A stretch of DNA of 64,000 nucleotides from Doryteuthis pealeii (taxonomy: Eukaryota; Mollusca; Cephalopoda; Myopsida; Loliginidae), in assembly GCA_023376005.1 (NCBI GenBank), contig CM042157.1, forward strand, positions 94,072,444 through 94,136,443. Reading direction: 5' to 3'. The notes below the pieces were generated by a model. The model saw only the letters and a list, made by a program, of their open reading frames with translations. It made no database searches and was not told the origin of the DNA. The position numbers were made by a program, and so were the translations under genes. The stretch's first letter is position 1, and the number at the start of each line of letters is the position of its first letter. Below, piece after piece: positions 43,397 through 45,963 of this stretch.

Positions 43397-45195
43397 GCTG
43401 ATCCAAAAGTGTTGTCACTCTACATATTGTTTTAACTTGTGTTATATATAATATCATTAATTATAACATCAATATTTTTTCTATAATGTACAGGGTGGTT
43501 CAAAAGTCTTTCAGACTACAATGTACATTATATAAGAAAATATTGATATTATGATTAATAATATTATATATAATTAAAACACAAACACGCAGAGGGTAAC
43601 CACTAAAAGATTGAATGATATAAAATATGTGAGTGTGTTTATGACCTCTTCTCACCCCACGAAATTGTTGTTCAAAATGAGCGTCCTCCACCCTCCAAAA
43701 TTGAAAATGAGCGTCCTCCACCCTCAAAAATTGTTGCTCAAAATGAGCGTCCTCCAAAAATTGTTGCTCAAAATGAGCGTCCTCCACCCTCCAAAATTGT
43801 TGTTCAAAATGAGCGTCCTCCACCCTCCAAAATTGTTGCTCAAAATGAGCGTCCTCCACCCTCCAAAATTGTTGTTCAAAATGAGCGTCCTCCACCCTCC
43901 AAAATTGTTGTCAAAATGAGCGTCCTCCAAAAATTGTTGCTCAAAATGAGCGTCCTCCACCCTCCAAAATTGTTCCTCCACCTCCAAAATTGTTGCTCAA
44001 AATGAGCGTCCTCCACCCTCCAAAATTGTTGCTCAAAATCAAAATGAGCGTCCTCCACCCTCCAAAATTTGTTGCTCAAAATGAGCGTCCTCCACCCTCC
44101 AAAATTGTTGCTCAAAATGAGCGCACCCTCCAAAATTGTTGCTCAAAATGAGCGCCCTCCACCTCCAAAATTGTTGCTCAAAATGAGCGCCCTCCACCCT
44201 CCAAAATTGTTGCTCAAAATGAGCGTCCTCCACCCTCCAAAATTGTTGCTCAAAATGAGCGTCCTCCACCCTCCAAAATTGTTGCTCAAAATGTAATTTA
44301 GTGTTAAAGTTTCATGTATTTCTCTATTGATTTTGATTCGATTCATTTAAACTTGAACATTTTGTTGTTTTGTCTTTCAGAAACATGTCTGTCCAACTGT
44401 CAGTCTTTTTGCCAATCATGTTATTCATCAAGCTCCATTAACTGGGGCAGGACAACTCCCACCTCATTTGGCCAAATTGTAAGATTTTCTTTTTCTTATT
44501 TTAAAGCTAACATTCTTTCTTTTGTTGTTTCTACACACTTTAAATGGACAAGGCTGTTTGCATTTCACATAGCACTAATACCCTTGGGAAAGGTGTACAT
44601 CCAACTGTTCTCCCTCCAGCTATGGGTAAATAATAGAGCAGATTAGGCTCTTTAACCTTGGTATGGCGGCCAGTTTAACTCTGATTTCAAACCTGTTAAA
44701 TTTTGTTTAAAATTTGACCTTGTGTTACATCCTGCTCATGTGGAGGGGTTGGGTAAATGCCTACACGCTTTAAATCTTTACTTTGTATTAAAGATAGATT
44801 CCGCGATCGACATTGTCGAATATCTTGTAACTTTAAAAGAGGAAAGGGGTGATTGTATTTTCAGTTCTAAAACAAAACTGCATGCATCAGCATTTCAGTC
44901 TTGGAAGACTACATAGTTCTTGTCCCCCTGAAGTTACAGTGACTCCTGTGACTGTGAAGTCCAATATTTAAAAAACATCCTCGATCACAGATGTCGCATG
45001 TGAAGGCTGTCCCTGAAGATGTTGATGTGCCAGTGCTTTGTTAATCCAGTTAACCTTTCTTCCAGATTTCAATGTTGTTATTTGATAACTCAGACACAAC
45101 CTATTTTGAAACTTTTTTTTTTTTTTTCTGATTTCAGGTCAGCAATGGATTTACACGACAAATTTTCCAATGACGCTAACAACCATTGGAAATGA
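5861..45195 (+). CDS. NOC3L: NOC3L orthologue, nucleolar complex protein 3 (20 exons, whole gene span)
   Basis: The family acts in the nucleolus in 60S pre-ribosome maturation, with NOC2-type partners; yeast Noc3 also has a reported role in replication licensing. Joining 20 ORF segments at GT-AG borders gives about 717 residues. Residues 1-90 are lysine-rich (nuclear/nucleolar type) and then acidic. About 120-290 match the Noc3p core, with motifs such as [13 protein letters not shown]. About 300-560 form the helical repeat region ([51 protein letters not shown]). About 585-698 match the CBF/Mak21 part ([32 protein letters not shown]). I recognised these from knowledge of NOC3L. The human protein is about 800 residues, so this one is shorter, mainly at both ends. 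Phase fits at 18 of 19 junctions; exon 3 to 4 is unresolved. No neighbouring host gene is visible. Confidence 0.95.
6247..6455 (+). mobile_element. Fold-back MITE, intron 1
   Basis: About 58 bases (TAAATAAACTTAATATTGTT to AAAATCAAC) are mirrored at 6399-6455. The centre is short and non-coding. Confidence 0.75.
6841..6905 (+). repeat. Two adjacent near-perfect palindromes
   Basis: GTGAACTTAA-G-TTAAGTTCAC at 6841-6861 is followed at 6867-6905 by a perfect palindrome with 19-base arms (AATTCACGTAGTGTTAATA). Confidence 0.9.
7530..8455 (+). repeat. R720 repeat, split by hAT MITE, intron 1
   Basis: 7530-7799 and 8326-8455 join into one R720 copy once the MITE and one target duplication are removed. 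Confidence 0.8.
7808..8317 (+). mobile_element. hAT-type MITE, same family, perfect 8 bp target duplication
   Basis: CAGGCCCCGACACTAAC to TTAATGTTGAGCCCTG, flanked by GTCTTGGG on both sides (7800-7807 and 8318-8325). It interrupts an R720 copy that continues cleanly on both sides. Confidence 0.9.
8624..8880 (+). CDS. NOC3L: NOC3L exon 2 (basic then acidic N-terminal region)
   Basis: The acceptor is a long T tract ending TTTTTTAG at 8623; the donor is GTGAGT at 8881. The 257 bases encode about residues 5-90. They open with a lysine-rich stretch of NLS/nucleolar type ([15 protein letters not shown]) and continue acidic, with [18 protein letters not shown] resembling the conserved acidic patch of NOC3L N-termini. 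The exon ends with two bases of a split serine codon. Confidence 0.85.
8932..9268 (+). mobile_element. TIR MITE, family M1, intron 2
   Basis: CAGAGATGTTGATAG to CTATCGGCATCACTG, with the same interior as 293-605. It starts only 51 bases after exon 2. Confidence 0.8.
9408..9690 (+). repeat. tRNA-derived SINE, family S2
   Basis: Box A-like GTGGTGTAATGGTTAA, box B-like GAGTTCAAATTCTG, body CCCTTGGGAAAGGTATGAAT and end ATCCTGCTTGTGTGGAGGAG. Body fragments of this family recur at 3575-3730, 15717-15830, 20236-20455, 20990-21135, 35395-35510, 36990-37215 and 44540-44765. Confidence 0.75.
9720..10130 (+). repeat. Dispersed repeat with internal duplication, intron 2
   Basis: CACTAACCATCGCATGATCT .. 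TTAAAAAGACCGTGTGGTTT and a second, similar segment (9950-10080) lie in tandem. An inverted fragment occurs at 19125-19240. Confidence 0.6.
10160..10394 (-). mobile_element. TTAA-target MITE, family M2, worn, intron 2
   Basis: Inverted copy ending GGATGTTAAGAGTTAA at 10394; the other end is eroded. Confidence 0.7.
11640..11816 (-). pseudogene. C2H2 zinc-finger fragment, decayed
   Basis: On the minus strand the bases 11725-11816 read [19 protein letters not shown] followed by [10 protein letters not shown], a complete C2H2 finger with its linker. Immediately downstream (11640-11725) a second finger is recognisable only after frame changes ([12 protein letters not shown] and a stop). It is probably a retrocopied or transposon-carried fragment in NOC3L intron 2. 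Confidence 0.6.
12062..12610 (+). mobile_element. TIR element, family M3
   Basis: GGTAATTCTATATCAAATCA and GTCACCCACCCCCTTCAATT at the left are mirrored at the right by AATTGAAGGAGGTGGGTGAC and TGATATAGAATTATC. The interior (GATTTGCAAAATTTTAACTG) recurs at 4040-4490. Confidence 0.75.
12933..13187 (+). mobile_element. TTAA-target MITE, family M2, nested in Helitron
   Basis: TTAACTCTTAACGTCCTATA to GGATGTTAAGTGTTAA. The uninterrupted Helitron at 21852-22480 has a single TTAA at this point, so TTAA is the duplicated target, as in piggyBac-type elements. Confidence 0.85.
13425..13672 (+). repeat. Fold-back element nested in a Helitron, with hammerhead-like apex
   Basis: An arm of about 80 bases (from GAGTATATATAAAAAG to TTAGCTGATATTGAAC) is repeated inverted to about 13637. 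The centre on the minus strand reads CTGATGA (13538-13532), a hairpin of GATTTT/AAAATC, and GAAAT (GAAA at 13515-13512), with one extra base before the hairpin. ATGTTATTAGTATG occurs on both sides of the insert, looking like a long target duplication. Confidence 0.7.
13860..14340 (+). other. GC-richer unassigned stretch before exon 3
   Basis: Base composition changes to near-even GC. GCGGGTTCGACTCTAGGTCA resembles a tRNA box B, and CACATCCGGGC occurs twice. It may be a SINE family seen once here; its open frames do not look like proteins. Confidence 0.4.
14384..14553 (+). CDS. NOC3L: NOC3L exon 3 (LPVK / IPQVRE motif)
   Basis: The acceptor is T(10)CAG at 14383. It completes the serine codon split in exon 2 and reads [20 protein letters not shown], then [18 protein letters not shown], the counterpart of the LLPIK..IPQTRE motif in vertebrate NOC3L. 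A perfect donor, AAG/GTGAGT, follows at 14554 and leaves phase 1. Exon 4 needs phase 2. A weaker GT at 14558 (GA/GTTAAC) would fix the phase. Confidence 0.85.
14689..14896 (+). repeat. tRNA-derived SINE, family S3, intron 3
   Basis: GCCGGGTTAGCTCAGTCGGT plus AGAGCGTTCGGCTAGAAACC is a good tRNA 5' half with box A; box B is deleted in this copy. The body has GGTGTGGCGCTCCAC and AAAAGGGGATAGACTCCCTC. Other copies: 16141-16402 (+), 16668-16850 (-), 25735-25835 (+), 45964-46212 (-), 49912-50030 (-). Confidence 0.8.
15915..16089 (+). CDS. NOC3L: NOC3L exon 4 (acidic run and start of Noc3p core)
   Basis: This reads an acidic run ([18 protein letters not shown]), then [20 protein letters not shown] and [14 protein letters not shown], the helix that leads into the Noc3p core. 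The donor GTAAGG at 16090 leaves phase 0, matching exon 5. The left border is uncertain: AG at 15913-15914 and at 15919-15920 both need two carried bases, whereas the best exon 3 donor carries one. A microexon, the alternative donor at 14558, or an acceptor inside the exon (after 15928 or 15931) would reconcile this. Confidence 0.8.
16141..16402 (+). repeat. tRNA-derived SINE, family S3, intron 4
   Basis: TTCAGTCAGTAGAGCACCAG and TTCCTCGTTTGATACCGGTC (box B), then the family body. A G-run at 16138-16148 precedes it. Confidence 0.75.
16668..16850 (-). repeat. tRNA-derived SINE, family S3, intron 4
   Basis: Inverted body (CGTCGGGGCGGCCTAAAGTC, TGGAGCGCCACACCTACCAT) with the head truncated. Confidence 0.7.
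17280..17565 (+). repeat. Older fold-back copy of the 50946-51262 family
   Basis: It begins with TGTTGTTCTCATCTTTATTG and has TTTCGACCGATGTGTCCTCC and CTTCTTCAGG; the inverted partner is degraded (17455-17520). The minus-strand hairpin in the hammerhead-like core is GACUG/CGGUC, against GGCCG/CGGCC in the 51 kb copy. Partial relatives lie at 10966-11020, 17155-17215, 28560-28625, 36455-36835 and 40139-40340. Confidence 0.6.
17575..17810 (+). mobile_element. Fold-back element, intron 4
   Basis: TATGACCTTTAGGCACCCCT and TTTACACCGTCAAAATCCGG are mirrored by GGATTTTGACGGTGTAAATG and AGGGGAGCCTAAAGGTCATA. Confidence 0.75.
18030..18350 (+). repeat. Minisatellite, 25 bp unit, about 12 copies, in NOC3L intron 4
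   Basis: GGACTCTATACCCAATGAAA followed by ATTAG or ATCAG recurs with few changes. Confidence 0.93.
18813..18974 (+). CDS. NOC3L: NOC3L exon 5 (Noc3p core, PSYKIR motif)
   Basis: Acceptor TTTTTAG at 18812; 54 codons; phase 0 at both ends. It encodes [20 protein letters not shown] and then [19 protein letters not shown], the most diagnostic stretch of the family. The donor AAG/GTTTTG is weak. A decayed copy of codons 21-51 lies about 290 bases downstream in intron 5. Confidence 0.93.
19255..19346 (+). pseudogene. Decayed duplicate of NOC3L exon 5 inside intron 5
   Basis: This stretch copies exon 5 positions 18873-18964 almost base for base ([18 protein letters not shown], a TGA, then [11 protein letters not shown]). 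A TGA replaces the Pro-Ser codons of the PSYKIR motif. An LTR element interrupts the copy at 19347; the duplicated intron sequence resumes after it at about 20062 and shows the same order as the bases after exon 5, including the same SINE head. It is therefore a tandem genomic duplication rather than a processed copy. It is not expected to be spliced in frame. Confidence 0.85.
19347..20067 (+). mobile_element. Solo LTR interrupted by the hAT MITE
   Basis: TGTTGTGTCTTTAAAAGGGA to AATATTCCATTACA, about 234 bp without the MITE, matching the LTR at 35863-36100 inverted. It starts TG and ends CA. It splits the duplicated exon 5 copy. Confidence 0.75.
19526..20004 (+). mobile_element. hAT-type MITE with perfect 8 bp target duplication
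   Basis: It starts CAGGCCCCGACACTAAC and ends GTTAATGTCAAACCCTG (imperfect inverted ends, CAGG type). GTGCTCAC occurs on both sides (19518-19525 and 20005-20012). 8 bp duplications are a hallmark of hAT transposition. It is inserted in an LTR. No coding capacity. Confidence 0.9.
20062..20330 (+). repeat. Continuation of the exon 5 / intron 5 tandem duplication, with SINE
   Basis: ATTACAACAAAATG mirrors the end of exon 5 (18962-18975). The following AT-rich text, the AAATGAGT / AAAACCCACAG block and a SINE head ending ATTGCTATATCA match 18975-19125 in the same order. A SINE at the same relative position in both copies shows that it was present before the duplication. Confidence 0.75.
20665..20935 (+). 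repeat. R720 repeat, 3' part, intron 5
   Basis: TCTGGGTATGACATTAAACT through GGGGAATGTGGAGTACCCCT to AGGGTTGACATGCCATAAAA. Confidence 0.75.
21262..21465 (+). mobile_element. Fold-back MITE, family M4, intron 5
   Basis: GGTTATAAGTCTATGATCAA / AGGGGAACCATTCTTGACTG ATAAATTATTTAT is mirrored at the right end, and the middle reads CCTTCTTTTTTCCTAGTAGA. A second copy lies at 27262-27465. Confidence 0.8.
21557..21650 (+). CDS. NOC3L: NOC3L exon 6
   Basis: Acceptor TTTTAG at 21556, donor GTATGT at 21651. It encodes [19 protein letters not shown] and [12 protein letters not shown], matching the helix after the PSYKIR motif in NOC3L. It ends with one base of a glycine codon completed in exon 7. Confidence 0.92.
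21852..22480 (-). mobile_element. Non-autonomous Helitron, family I, complete
   Basis: Inverted copy: CTAG at 21852, hairpin GCACCCTCCGGGTGC about ten bases in, and TCTTATTATAATGGAGATTG as its 5' end at 22480. It aligns over its whole length with the copy at 616-1228. An AT microsatellite abuts its 5' end. Confidence 0.85.
22551..22990 (-). mobile_element. Non-autonomous Helitron, family III
   Basis: CTAGCTGAGCTACCCAGTGT then TACCTGGGAT is an inverted hairpin plus CTAG end. Its inner part GGTCTTTGCTGGTCT / TTTTATTGAACTTTG matches, inverted, the element at 51775-52530. Confidence 0.65.
23045..23270 (+). repeat. Long fold-back element with a mutated hammerhead at its tip
   Basis: Arms reading GTCGTACCTAATTTTTGAAA / GGCATACCTATTCAAATGTA inward are mirrored on the right side, giving about 80 paired bases. 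At the apex lies CTGATGA (23126-23132), stem II GGCC-TAATA-GGCC, and AAAA where GAAA is required (position 23146 is A). This should abolish cleavage. The tip matches the hammerhead at 57978-58019. Confidence 0.75.
23345..23480 (-). repeat. Degenerate tRNA-like plus hammerhead unit, minus strand
   Basis: On the minus strand a box B-like GAGTTTCAATCCC is followed by CTGATGA (23385-23379), only five bases (GCCTT) where stem II should be, then GAAAC, a stem III ACAG-GA-CTGT and a short stem I (CATA with TGTG). The order is the same as at 47.6 and 58.0 kb, but stem II has collapsed. Confidence 0.5.
23798..23847 (+). CDS. NOC3L: NOC3L exon 7
   Basis: A 50-base exon between TTTTCAG at 23797 and GTAAGA at 23848. 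It completes the split glycine codon and encodes [17 protein letters not shown], ending in phase 0. It was identified by phase fit and position; sequence conservation is low here, as expected for this linker. Confidence 0.85.
24275..24394 (+). CDS. NOC3L: NOC3L exon 8 ([14 protein letters not shown])
   Basis: Forty codons in phase 0 between TTTCAG and a weak donor AAG/GTTATT. It encodes [19 protein letters not shown] and [17 protein letters not shown], closely matching the NOC3L helical repeat with the HFNF motif. An ORF runs on past the donor, but similarity ends at the exon border. Confidence 0.93.
24400..24890 (+). mobile_element. Probable LTR-type fragment in intron 8
   Basis: GGACTTCGTCTTGGGGATTT and TTACTTCTATTCTTCTTCTT recur at 35690-35810. 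The right part (24600-24880, ATTGAGTCGGCACC, CTTCAAGTCCGTGGGCTGC) is richer in GC than its surroundings. Family unknown. Confidence 0.4.
25083..25560 (+). repeat. R720 repeat, 5' truncated, intron 8
   Basis: CAAGACCTCACTTTGGCCTT to GAGTTGACATGCCATAAAAT. A degenerate relative lies in intron 9 at 25888-26215. Confidence 0.75.
25636..25707 (+). CDS. NOC3L: NOC3L exon 9
   Basis: Twenty-four codons in phase 0 between TTGCAG and GTAAGT. It encodes [19 protein letters not shown] followed by ATTLE, matching the vertebrate segment that contains LFKQDKLGQASL. Confidence 0.93.
26355..26631 (+). mobile_element. Non-autonomous Helitron, family II
   Basis: It ends GATACTGTGGTATATCCACA, GGTCCTGCTAG before T: a CTGTGG/CCACAG hairpin near a CTAG end. 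An inverted copy lies at 40963-41260. The 5' border is approximate. Confidence 0.7.
26739..26795 (+). CDS. NOC3L: NOC3L exon 10
   Basis: Nineteen codons in phase 0 between TATTTCAG and [25 protein letters not shown], the counterpart of the helix before the conserved MLKTFLCLRIKEV motif. Confidence 0.9.
26855..26945 (+). repeat. tRNA-derived SINE head, intron 10
   Basis: GTCCCAATGGTGTAGTGGAT (box A) and GTGAGTTCAAACTCCAGTTA (box B). The cloverleaf is incomplete, so it is not a tRNA gene. Confidence 0.6.
27262..27465 (+). mobile_element. Fold-back MITE, family M4, intron 10
   Basis: Same arms and centre as 21262-21465, with ATAAACAAAGGGAACCATTC at the left and the mirror at the right. Confidence 0.8.
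27625..27875 (+). mobile_element. Mariner/Tc1-type MITE cluster
   Basis: ACAGGGTGTGTCAAAAAAGT and ACTTTTTGACACACCTTGTA face each other, with further copies of GACA(A/C)ACCTTGTATTCTGA inside. A related cluster is at 63655-63840. No coding capacity. Confidence 0.6.
28230..28372 (-). mobile_element. Helitron 5' fragment, family I
   Basis: It ends with the inverted 5' terminus GAATCTCCATTATAATAAGA shared with the copies at 616 and 21852; the 3' half is missing. Confidence 0.55.
28411..28530 (+). CDS. NOC3L: NOC3L exon 11 ([14 protein letters not shown])
   Basis: Forty codons in phase 0 between CTTCTAG and GTAAAA. It begins [20 protein letters not shown], matching the conserved MLKTFLCLRIKEVEV segment, and continues into a highly charged helix ([17 protein letters not shown]). 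Confidence 0.93.
29015..29640 (+). repeat. R720 repeat, near-full copy, intron 11
   Basis: From TCTGTCGGCTGAGGCTTTAG through CCCCTCCGATCAATCGGCTG, TGGGGAATGTGGAGCACCCC and GGTCCCATCTATGGGTTAAA to a tail GACATGCCGTAAAACCCAAC. The tail resembles that of the tRNA-derived SINEs. Short ORFs in it are not conserved as proteins between copies. A duplicated ~110 bp segment flanks it (28900-29010 and 29652-29760). Confidence 0.85.
29745..30030 (+). repeat. Tandem repeat, roughly 57 bp unit, about 5 copies
   Basis: Units join ACATACATACATACACACAA, ACTGCCCTTTATATATGTAT and AGATAGATTACCTCTGG. The minus-strand ORF here is an artefact of the repeat. Confidence 0.85.
30496..31323 (+). pseudogene. Copia-type retrotransposon remnant: integrase end fused to RNase H end
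   Basis: The frame is open from about 30496 and reads [30 protein letters not shown], then a basic segment with [20 protein letters not shown]. This is the C-terminal end of a retroelement integrase of the group annotated as TNT 1-94-like. After an acidic linker it continues with [20 protein letters not shown] and [18 protein letters not shown], the tail of the RNase H domain. The integrase-before-RNase H order is that of copia elements. The reverse transcriptase that should lie between is absent, so this is an internally deleted copy. It ends at TGA 31324. No LTR pair was recognised around it. It lies in NOC3L intron 11. Confidence 0.8.
32006..32086 (+). CDS. NOC3L: NOC3L exon 12 (charged linker)
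   Basis: Twenty-seven codons in phase 0 between TTTGTAG and [26 protein letters not shown] followed by KKKKCEF. It corresponds to the charged coiled-coil linker RKWKKAEEKLERELLEAEA in vertebrates. Confidence 0.92.
32427..32669 (+). mobile_element. TTAA-target MITE, family M2, intron 12
   Basis: TTAACTCTTAACATCCTATA to GGATGTTAAGAGTTAA: near-perfect inverted ends bordered by TTAA. Confidence 0.85.
32670..33240 (+). other. Unassigned insert in intron 12
   Basis: TGTATCAACTGACAGCGCTG .. CAGTAAGCCTCAGATCTTAC has higher GC than the surrounding intron and no protein similarity I recognise. It could be an LTR or another element seen once. Confidence 0.35.
33263..33363 (+). CDS. NOC3L: NOC3L exon 13 (SVLEGLAK)
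   Basis: A 101-base exon between CTTCAG and GTAAGT. It encodes [18 protein letters not shown] and [15 protein letters not shown], then two bases of a lysine codon completed in exon 14. It matches the FVTYFRILKKAQ..LLPAVLEGLAK region. Confidence 0.94.
33440..35160 (+). other. Intron 13, mostly without recognisable features
   Basis: AT-rich. 33455-33620 (CGTGTTTCAATAAAAATAAG .. CTAAATAAACAGAAATTACG) matches 58175-58335, a dispersed repeat starting CGTGTTTCCCCGAAAATTAG. I see nothing else. Confidence 0.5.
35178..35250 (+). CDS. NOC3L: NOC3L exon 14 ([13 protein letters not shown])
   Basis: A 73-base exon between ATTTCAG and GTAAGT. It completes the split lysine and encodes [18 protein letters not shown] and KLIASS, a strongly conserved NOC3L stretch (FAHLINVEFFDDLL). 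Confidence 0.94.
35863..36100 (-). mobile_element. Solo LTR (uninterrupted copy)
   Basis: Inverted copy of the 19347 LTR, 238 bp, TG..CA ends, lacking the MITE. It contains CAATAAAACCCTGTATCCTA-type R/U5-like text. No matching internal region is adjacent. Confidence 0.75.
36213..36348 (+). CDS. NOC3L: NOC3L exon 15 ([17 protein letters not shown])
   Basis: A 136-base exon between TTGCAG and GTTTGT. It encodes [16 protein letters not shown] and [19 protein letters not shown], nearly identical in pattern to the [21 protein letters not shown] motif. It ends with one base of an alanine codon. Confidence 0.95.
36455..36835 (+). repeat. Diverged copy of the fold-back family with a tRNA-like segment
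   Basis: Both ends carry the family termini (TTGTATTATTTGGATTTTTC and, inverted, AAATCCAAATAATACAAATT). On the minus strand GGTTCAATCC (box B-like) lies inside, and the hammerhead-like core near 36510-36560 is badly worn. Confidence 0.45.
36990..37215 (+). repeat. tRNA-derived SINE, family S2, intron 15
   Basis: CTCCATGGCGTAATGGCTAA, AACTCCAGTTGTGCCATTAC, CTTGGGAAAGGTATGAACCC and the shared tail CACAAAGGTTGATATGCGAT. Confidence 0.75.
37495..37565 (+). CDS. NOC3L: NOC3L exon 16
   Basis: A 71-base exon between TTCACAG and GTGAGT. It completes the alanine and encodes [20 protein letters not shown] followed by KKQ, matching VEIVLQCLDVMLTKRRKQ. Confidence 0.94.
37622..38060 (+). repeat. R720 repeat, internally deleted, intron 16
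   Basis: Starts CTACCACCCTGTCAGTCGAA and ends GAGGTTGAAATGCCATAAAA, lacking the GGAATGTGGAGCACC part. A second, more diverged copy follows directly at 38060-38400. Confidence 0.8.
38455..38707 (+). mobile_element. Helitron 3' end, family I subfamily
   Basis: GCCCGGAGGGTGCATATTCT is followed by TGCTAG before T. Related 5'-truncated or worn copies lie at 2781-2990 (minus) and, as a tandem partial duplicate, at 48680-49125. Confidence 0.7.
38896..39413 (+). pseudogene. LINE 3'-end ORF remnant with C2H2-like terminal motif
   Basis: One frame reads [17 protein letters not shown], a stop, [20 protein letters not shown], then [20 protein letters not shown], a stop where Trp is expected, and finally [20 protein letters not shown] with [15 protein letters not shown], the W-E-x-I-A block and the terminal zinc-knuckle-like motif are typical of the end of non-LTR retrotransposon pol proteins common in molluscs. 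At least three in-frame stops show it is dead. A poly-T run at 38823-38857 precedes it. Confidence 0.75.
39858..39968 (+). CDS. NOC3L: NOC3L exon 17
   Basis: Thirty-seven codons in phase 0 between TTTCCAG and [25 protein letters not shown], then [17 protein letters not shown]. It matches ALAFIKRLCTLALHVLP in vertebrates. Confidence 0.94.
40139..40345 (+). repeat. Diverged copy of the fold-back / hammerhead-like family
   Basis: Termini AGATTATTTGGACTATTGTC and, inverted, ATAATCTGAATAATCCAAAT enclose TTCCGGCCGATGTGCCCTCT and CTTCTTCAGG. The GAAAC of the core is changed to GGAAC. It abuts the single-copy relative of the 110 bp array. Confidence 0.55.
40325..40600 (+). repeat. Single-unit relative of the 52.6-54.1 kb tandem array
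   Basis: It has the same left edge, one 110 bp unit and the same right edge (GGAGAGTGGCATCAGGTATA to TTCGGCAGACTACA). The array is therefore a dispersed element whose internal unit has expanded, not an independent satellite. Confidence 0.8.
40963..41260 (-). mobile_element. Non-autonomous Helitron, family II
   Basis: CTAGCTGTACCTGTGAATAT then ACCACAGTATGATAATTTAA is the inverted 3' end; the internal ATCACCCC/pyrimidine-rich part matches the copy at 26355-26631. Confidence 0.7.
42071..42202 (+). CDS. NOC3L: NOC3L exon 18 (CBF/Mak21 motif, GSGVFLPEL)
   Basis: Forty-four codons in phase 0 between TTTCAG and GTAAGT. It encodes [20 protein letters not shown] and LWELHLLK, the hallmark of the CBF/Mak21 region shared by NOC3 and related nucleolar proteins. 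Confidence 0.96.
42272..42862 (+). repeat. R720 repeat, near-full copy, intron 18
   Basis: Same order as 29015-29640, from CCTGTCGGCTGAGGCGTTAG to the tail GAGGTTGATATGCCATAAAA. Highly similar to the 29 kb and 59 kb copies, so probably recent. Confidence 0.85.
42961..43258 (+). mobile_element. TIR MITE, family M1, intron 18
   Basis: TAGAGATGCTGATAG to GCTAACAACATCACTG. TCATTTTA before and TCATTTAT after suggest a worn 8 bp target duplication. Confidence 0.75.
43400..43612 (+). mobile_element. Fold-back MITE with mariner-like tip
   Basis: GTTTTAACTTGTGTTATATA and ATAACATCAATATTTTTTCT are mirrored by AGAAAATATTGATATTATGA and TATATAATTAAAAC around ACAGGGTGGTTCAAAAGTCT. It precedes the minisatellite. 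Confidence 0.55.
43655..44292 (+). repeat. Minisatellite, 36 bp unit, about 17 copies, in NOC3L intron 18
   Basis: The unit CCTCCACCCTCCAAAATTGT plus TGCTCAAAATGAGCGT repeats with shortened variants (18-24 base units). It stays open in several frames on both strands because the unit length is divisible by three, so the resulting ORFs are artefacts. It ends about 90 bases before exon 19. Confidence 0.95.
44381..44478 (+). CDS. NOC3L: NOC3L exon 19
   Basis: A 98-base exon between CTTTCAG and [25 protein letters not shown] then [13 protein letters not shown], plus two bases of a leucine codon. It matches [20 protein letters not shown]. Its acceptor lies only about 90 bases after a 36 bp minisatellite. 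Confidence 0.94.
44540..44765 (+). repeat. SINE S2 body, intron 19
   Basis: ACCCTTGGGAAAGGTGTACA, CTCCAGCTATGGGTAAATAA, then TTGTGTTACATCCTGCTCAT and GTGGAGGGGTTGGGTAAATG. Confidence 0.7.
45138..45195 (+). CDS. NOC3L: NOC3L exon 20 (terminal, stop TGA 45193-45195)
   Basis: Acceptor ATTTCAG at 45137. It completes the leucine and reads [18 protein letters not shown] then TGA. The first residues align with SATELFEAYS of vertebrate NOC3L, but the MTFNPP motif and the following roughly 55-residue tail are missing. Either the lineage has a shorter tail or a further exon or frame change hides it; polyadenylation signals directly downstream favour a true end. Confidence 0.88.
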
Positions 45196-45271
45196 CAAAT
45201 TATCATTTTAAATAAATCAAATTTATGTAAATGCCTTTCTTTATTACTGAATAAAAGAAATTGAAAATAAA
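45196..45271 (+). terminator. NOC3L: NOC3L 3' UTR with polyadenylation signals
   Basis: AATAAA occurs at 45211-45216, 45250-45255 and 45266-45271, directly after the stop codon. This is the expected arrangement for a short 3' UTR; which signal is used cannot be told. Confidence 0.75.
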
Positions 45272-45594
45272 ATTCAAGTTAGACTCATCTTTTCAAAGTC
45301 AATCTGAAATAGTTGCATAATCATTCTTATGAAACTTCTGCCAATGTCGGTTGGGGACGTTTGCAAACTTTGGGTATTTGACAATTATTGCCTTCACTGA
45401 ATCCTCCGTGTTCAATGGCGGCAATTTATCTCTAACACTACTGTTCAGGTAAGATGCAGAATCTCTCCTCCCTACAGCAGTCTCTTCTTGTGGGACGTCT
45501 TCACTAGCTTGTTTGACTAGCTTTTTATTGACAACCTATTGACATCATCTGTGAATCCATCAACCCAGTATCACCTAAGGGATGGGGGAAATGC

Positions 45595-45790
45595 TAAAAG
45601 GGTCAACTGAAAACCTGGCTCAAAACCATCAAGCAAGATGCTGAGCTGATCTTGGGCCCAGGCCTTTGTGGAATTCATCGATGGAACCGCAAATGGCTGA
45701 CATTCATAACTTCAATTGCATTGGATTGCAGCATTTGAGATGCGGTGAATTCGTTGGATGGGGCCTGCTCAACTGACCTAGAGTGAATGT
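45595..45790 (+). pseudogene. LINE pol C-terminal remnant
   Basis: The frame reads KTWLKTIKQDAELILGPGLC, then GIHRWNRKWLTFITSIALDC, a TGA, DAVNSLDGACST and a stop. The W-x-K-T-I-K-Q-D block followed by RWNR-x-W and a terminal A-x-ST is the usual end of a LINE pol. It lies about 400 bases past the end of NOC3L in the same orientation and is broken by a stop. Confidence 0.65.
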
Positions 45791-45963
45791 CGTCACGGAA
45801 ACATAGACTCGTTCTTAAAATTCTTCTAATGTCTTTTCGTATACGGTTGCTGTATTCTTTGTATCAGGGTTGGGTATCAGCTTATCTATTGAGGTTGGCT
45901 TTTGGGTCGGATGTATCAAATACACAAACCTCACCCTAACTCAAAGTTCTATAATGTTAAGTA

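Noticed and set aside
43500..44346. Several overlapping ORFs on both strands with 12-residue repeats
   Set aside because: They are translations of the 36 bp minisatellite, whose unit is a multiple of three; they lie in a NOC3L intron and have no conserved protein.
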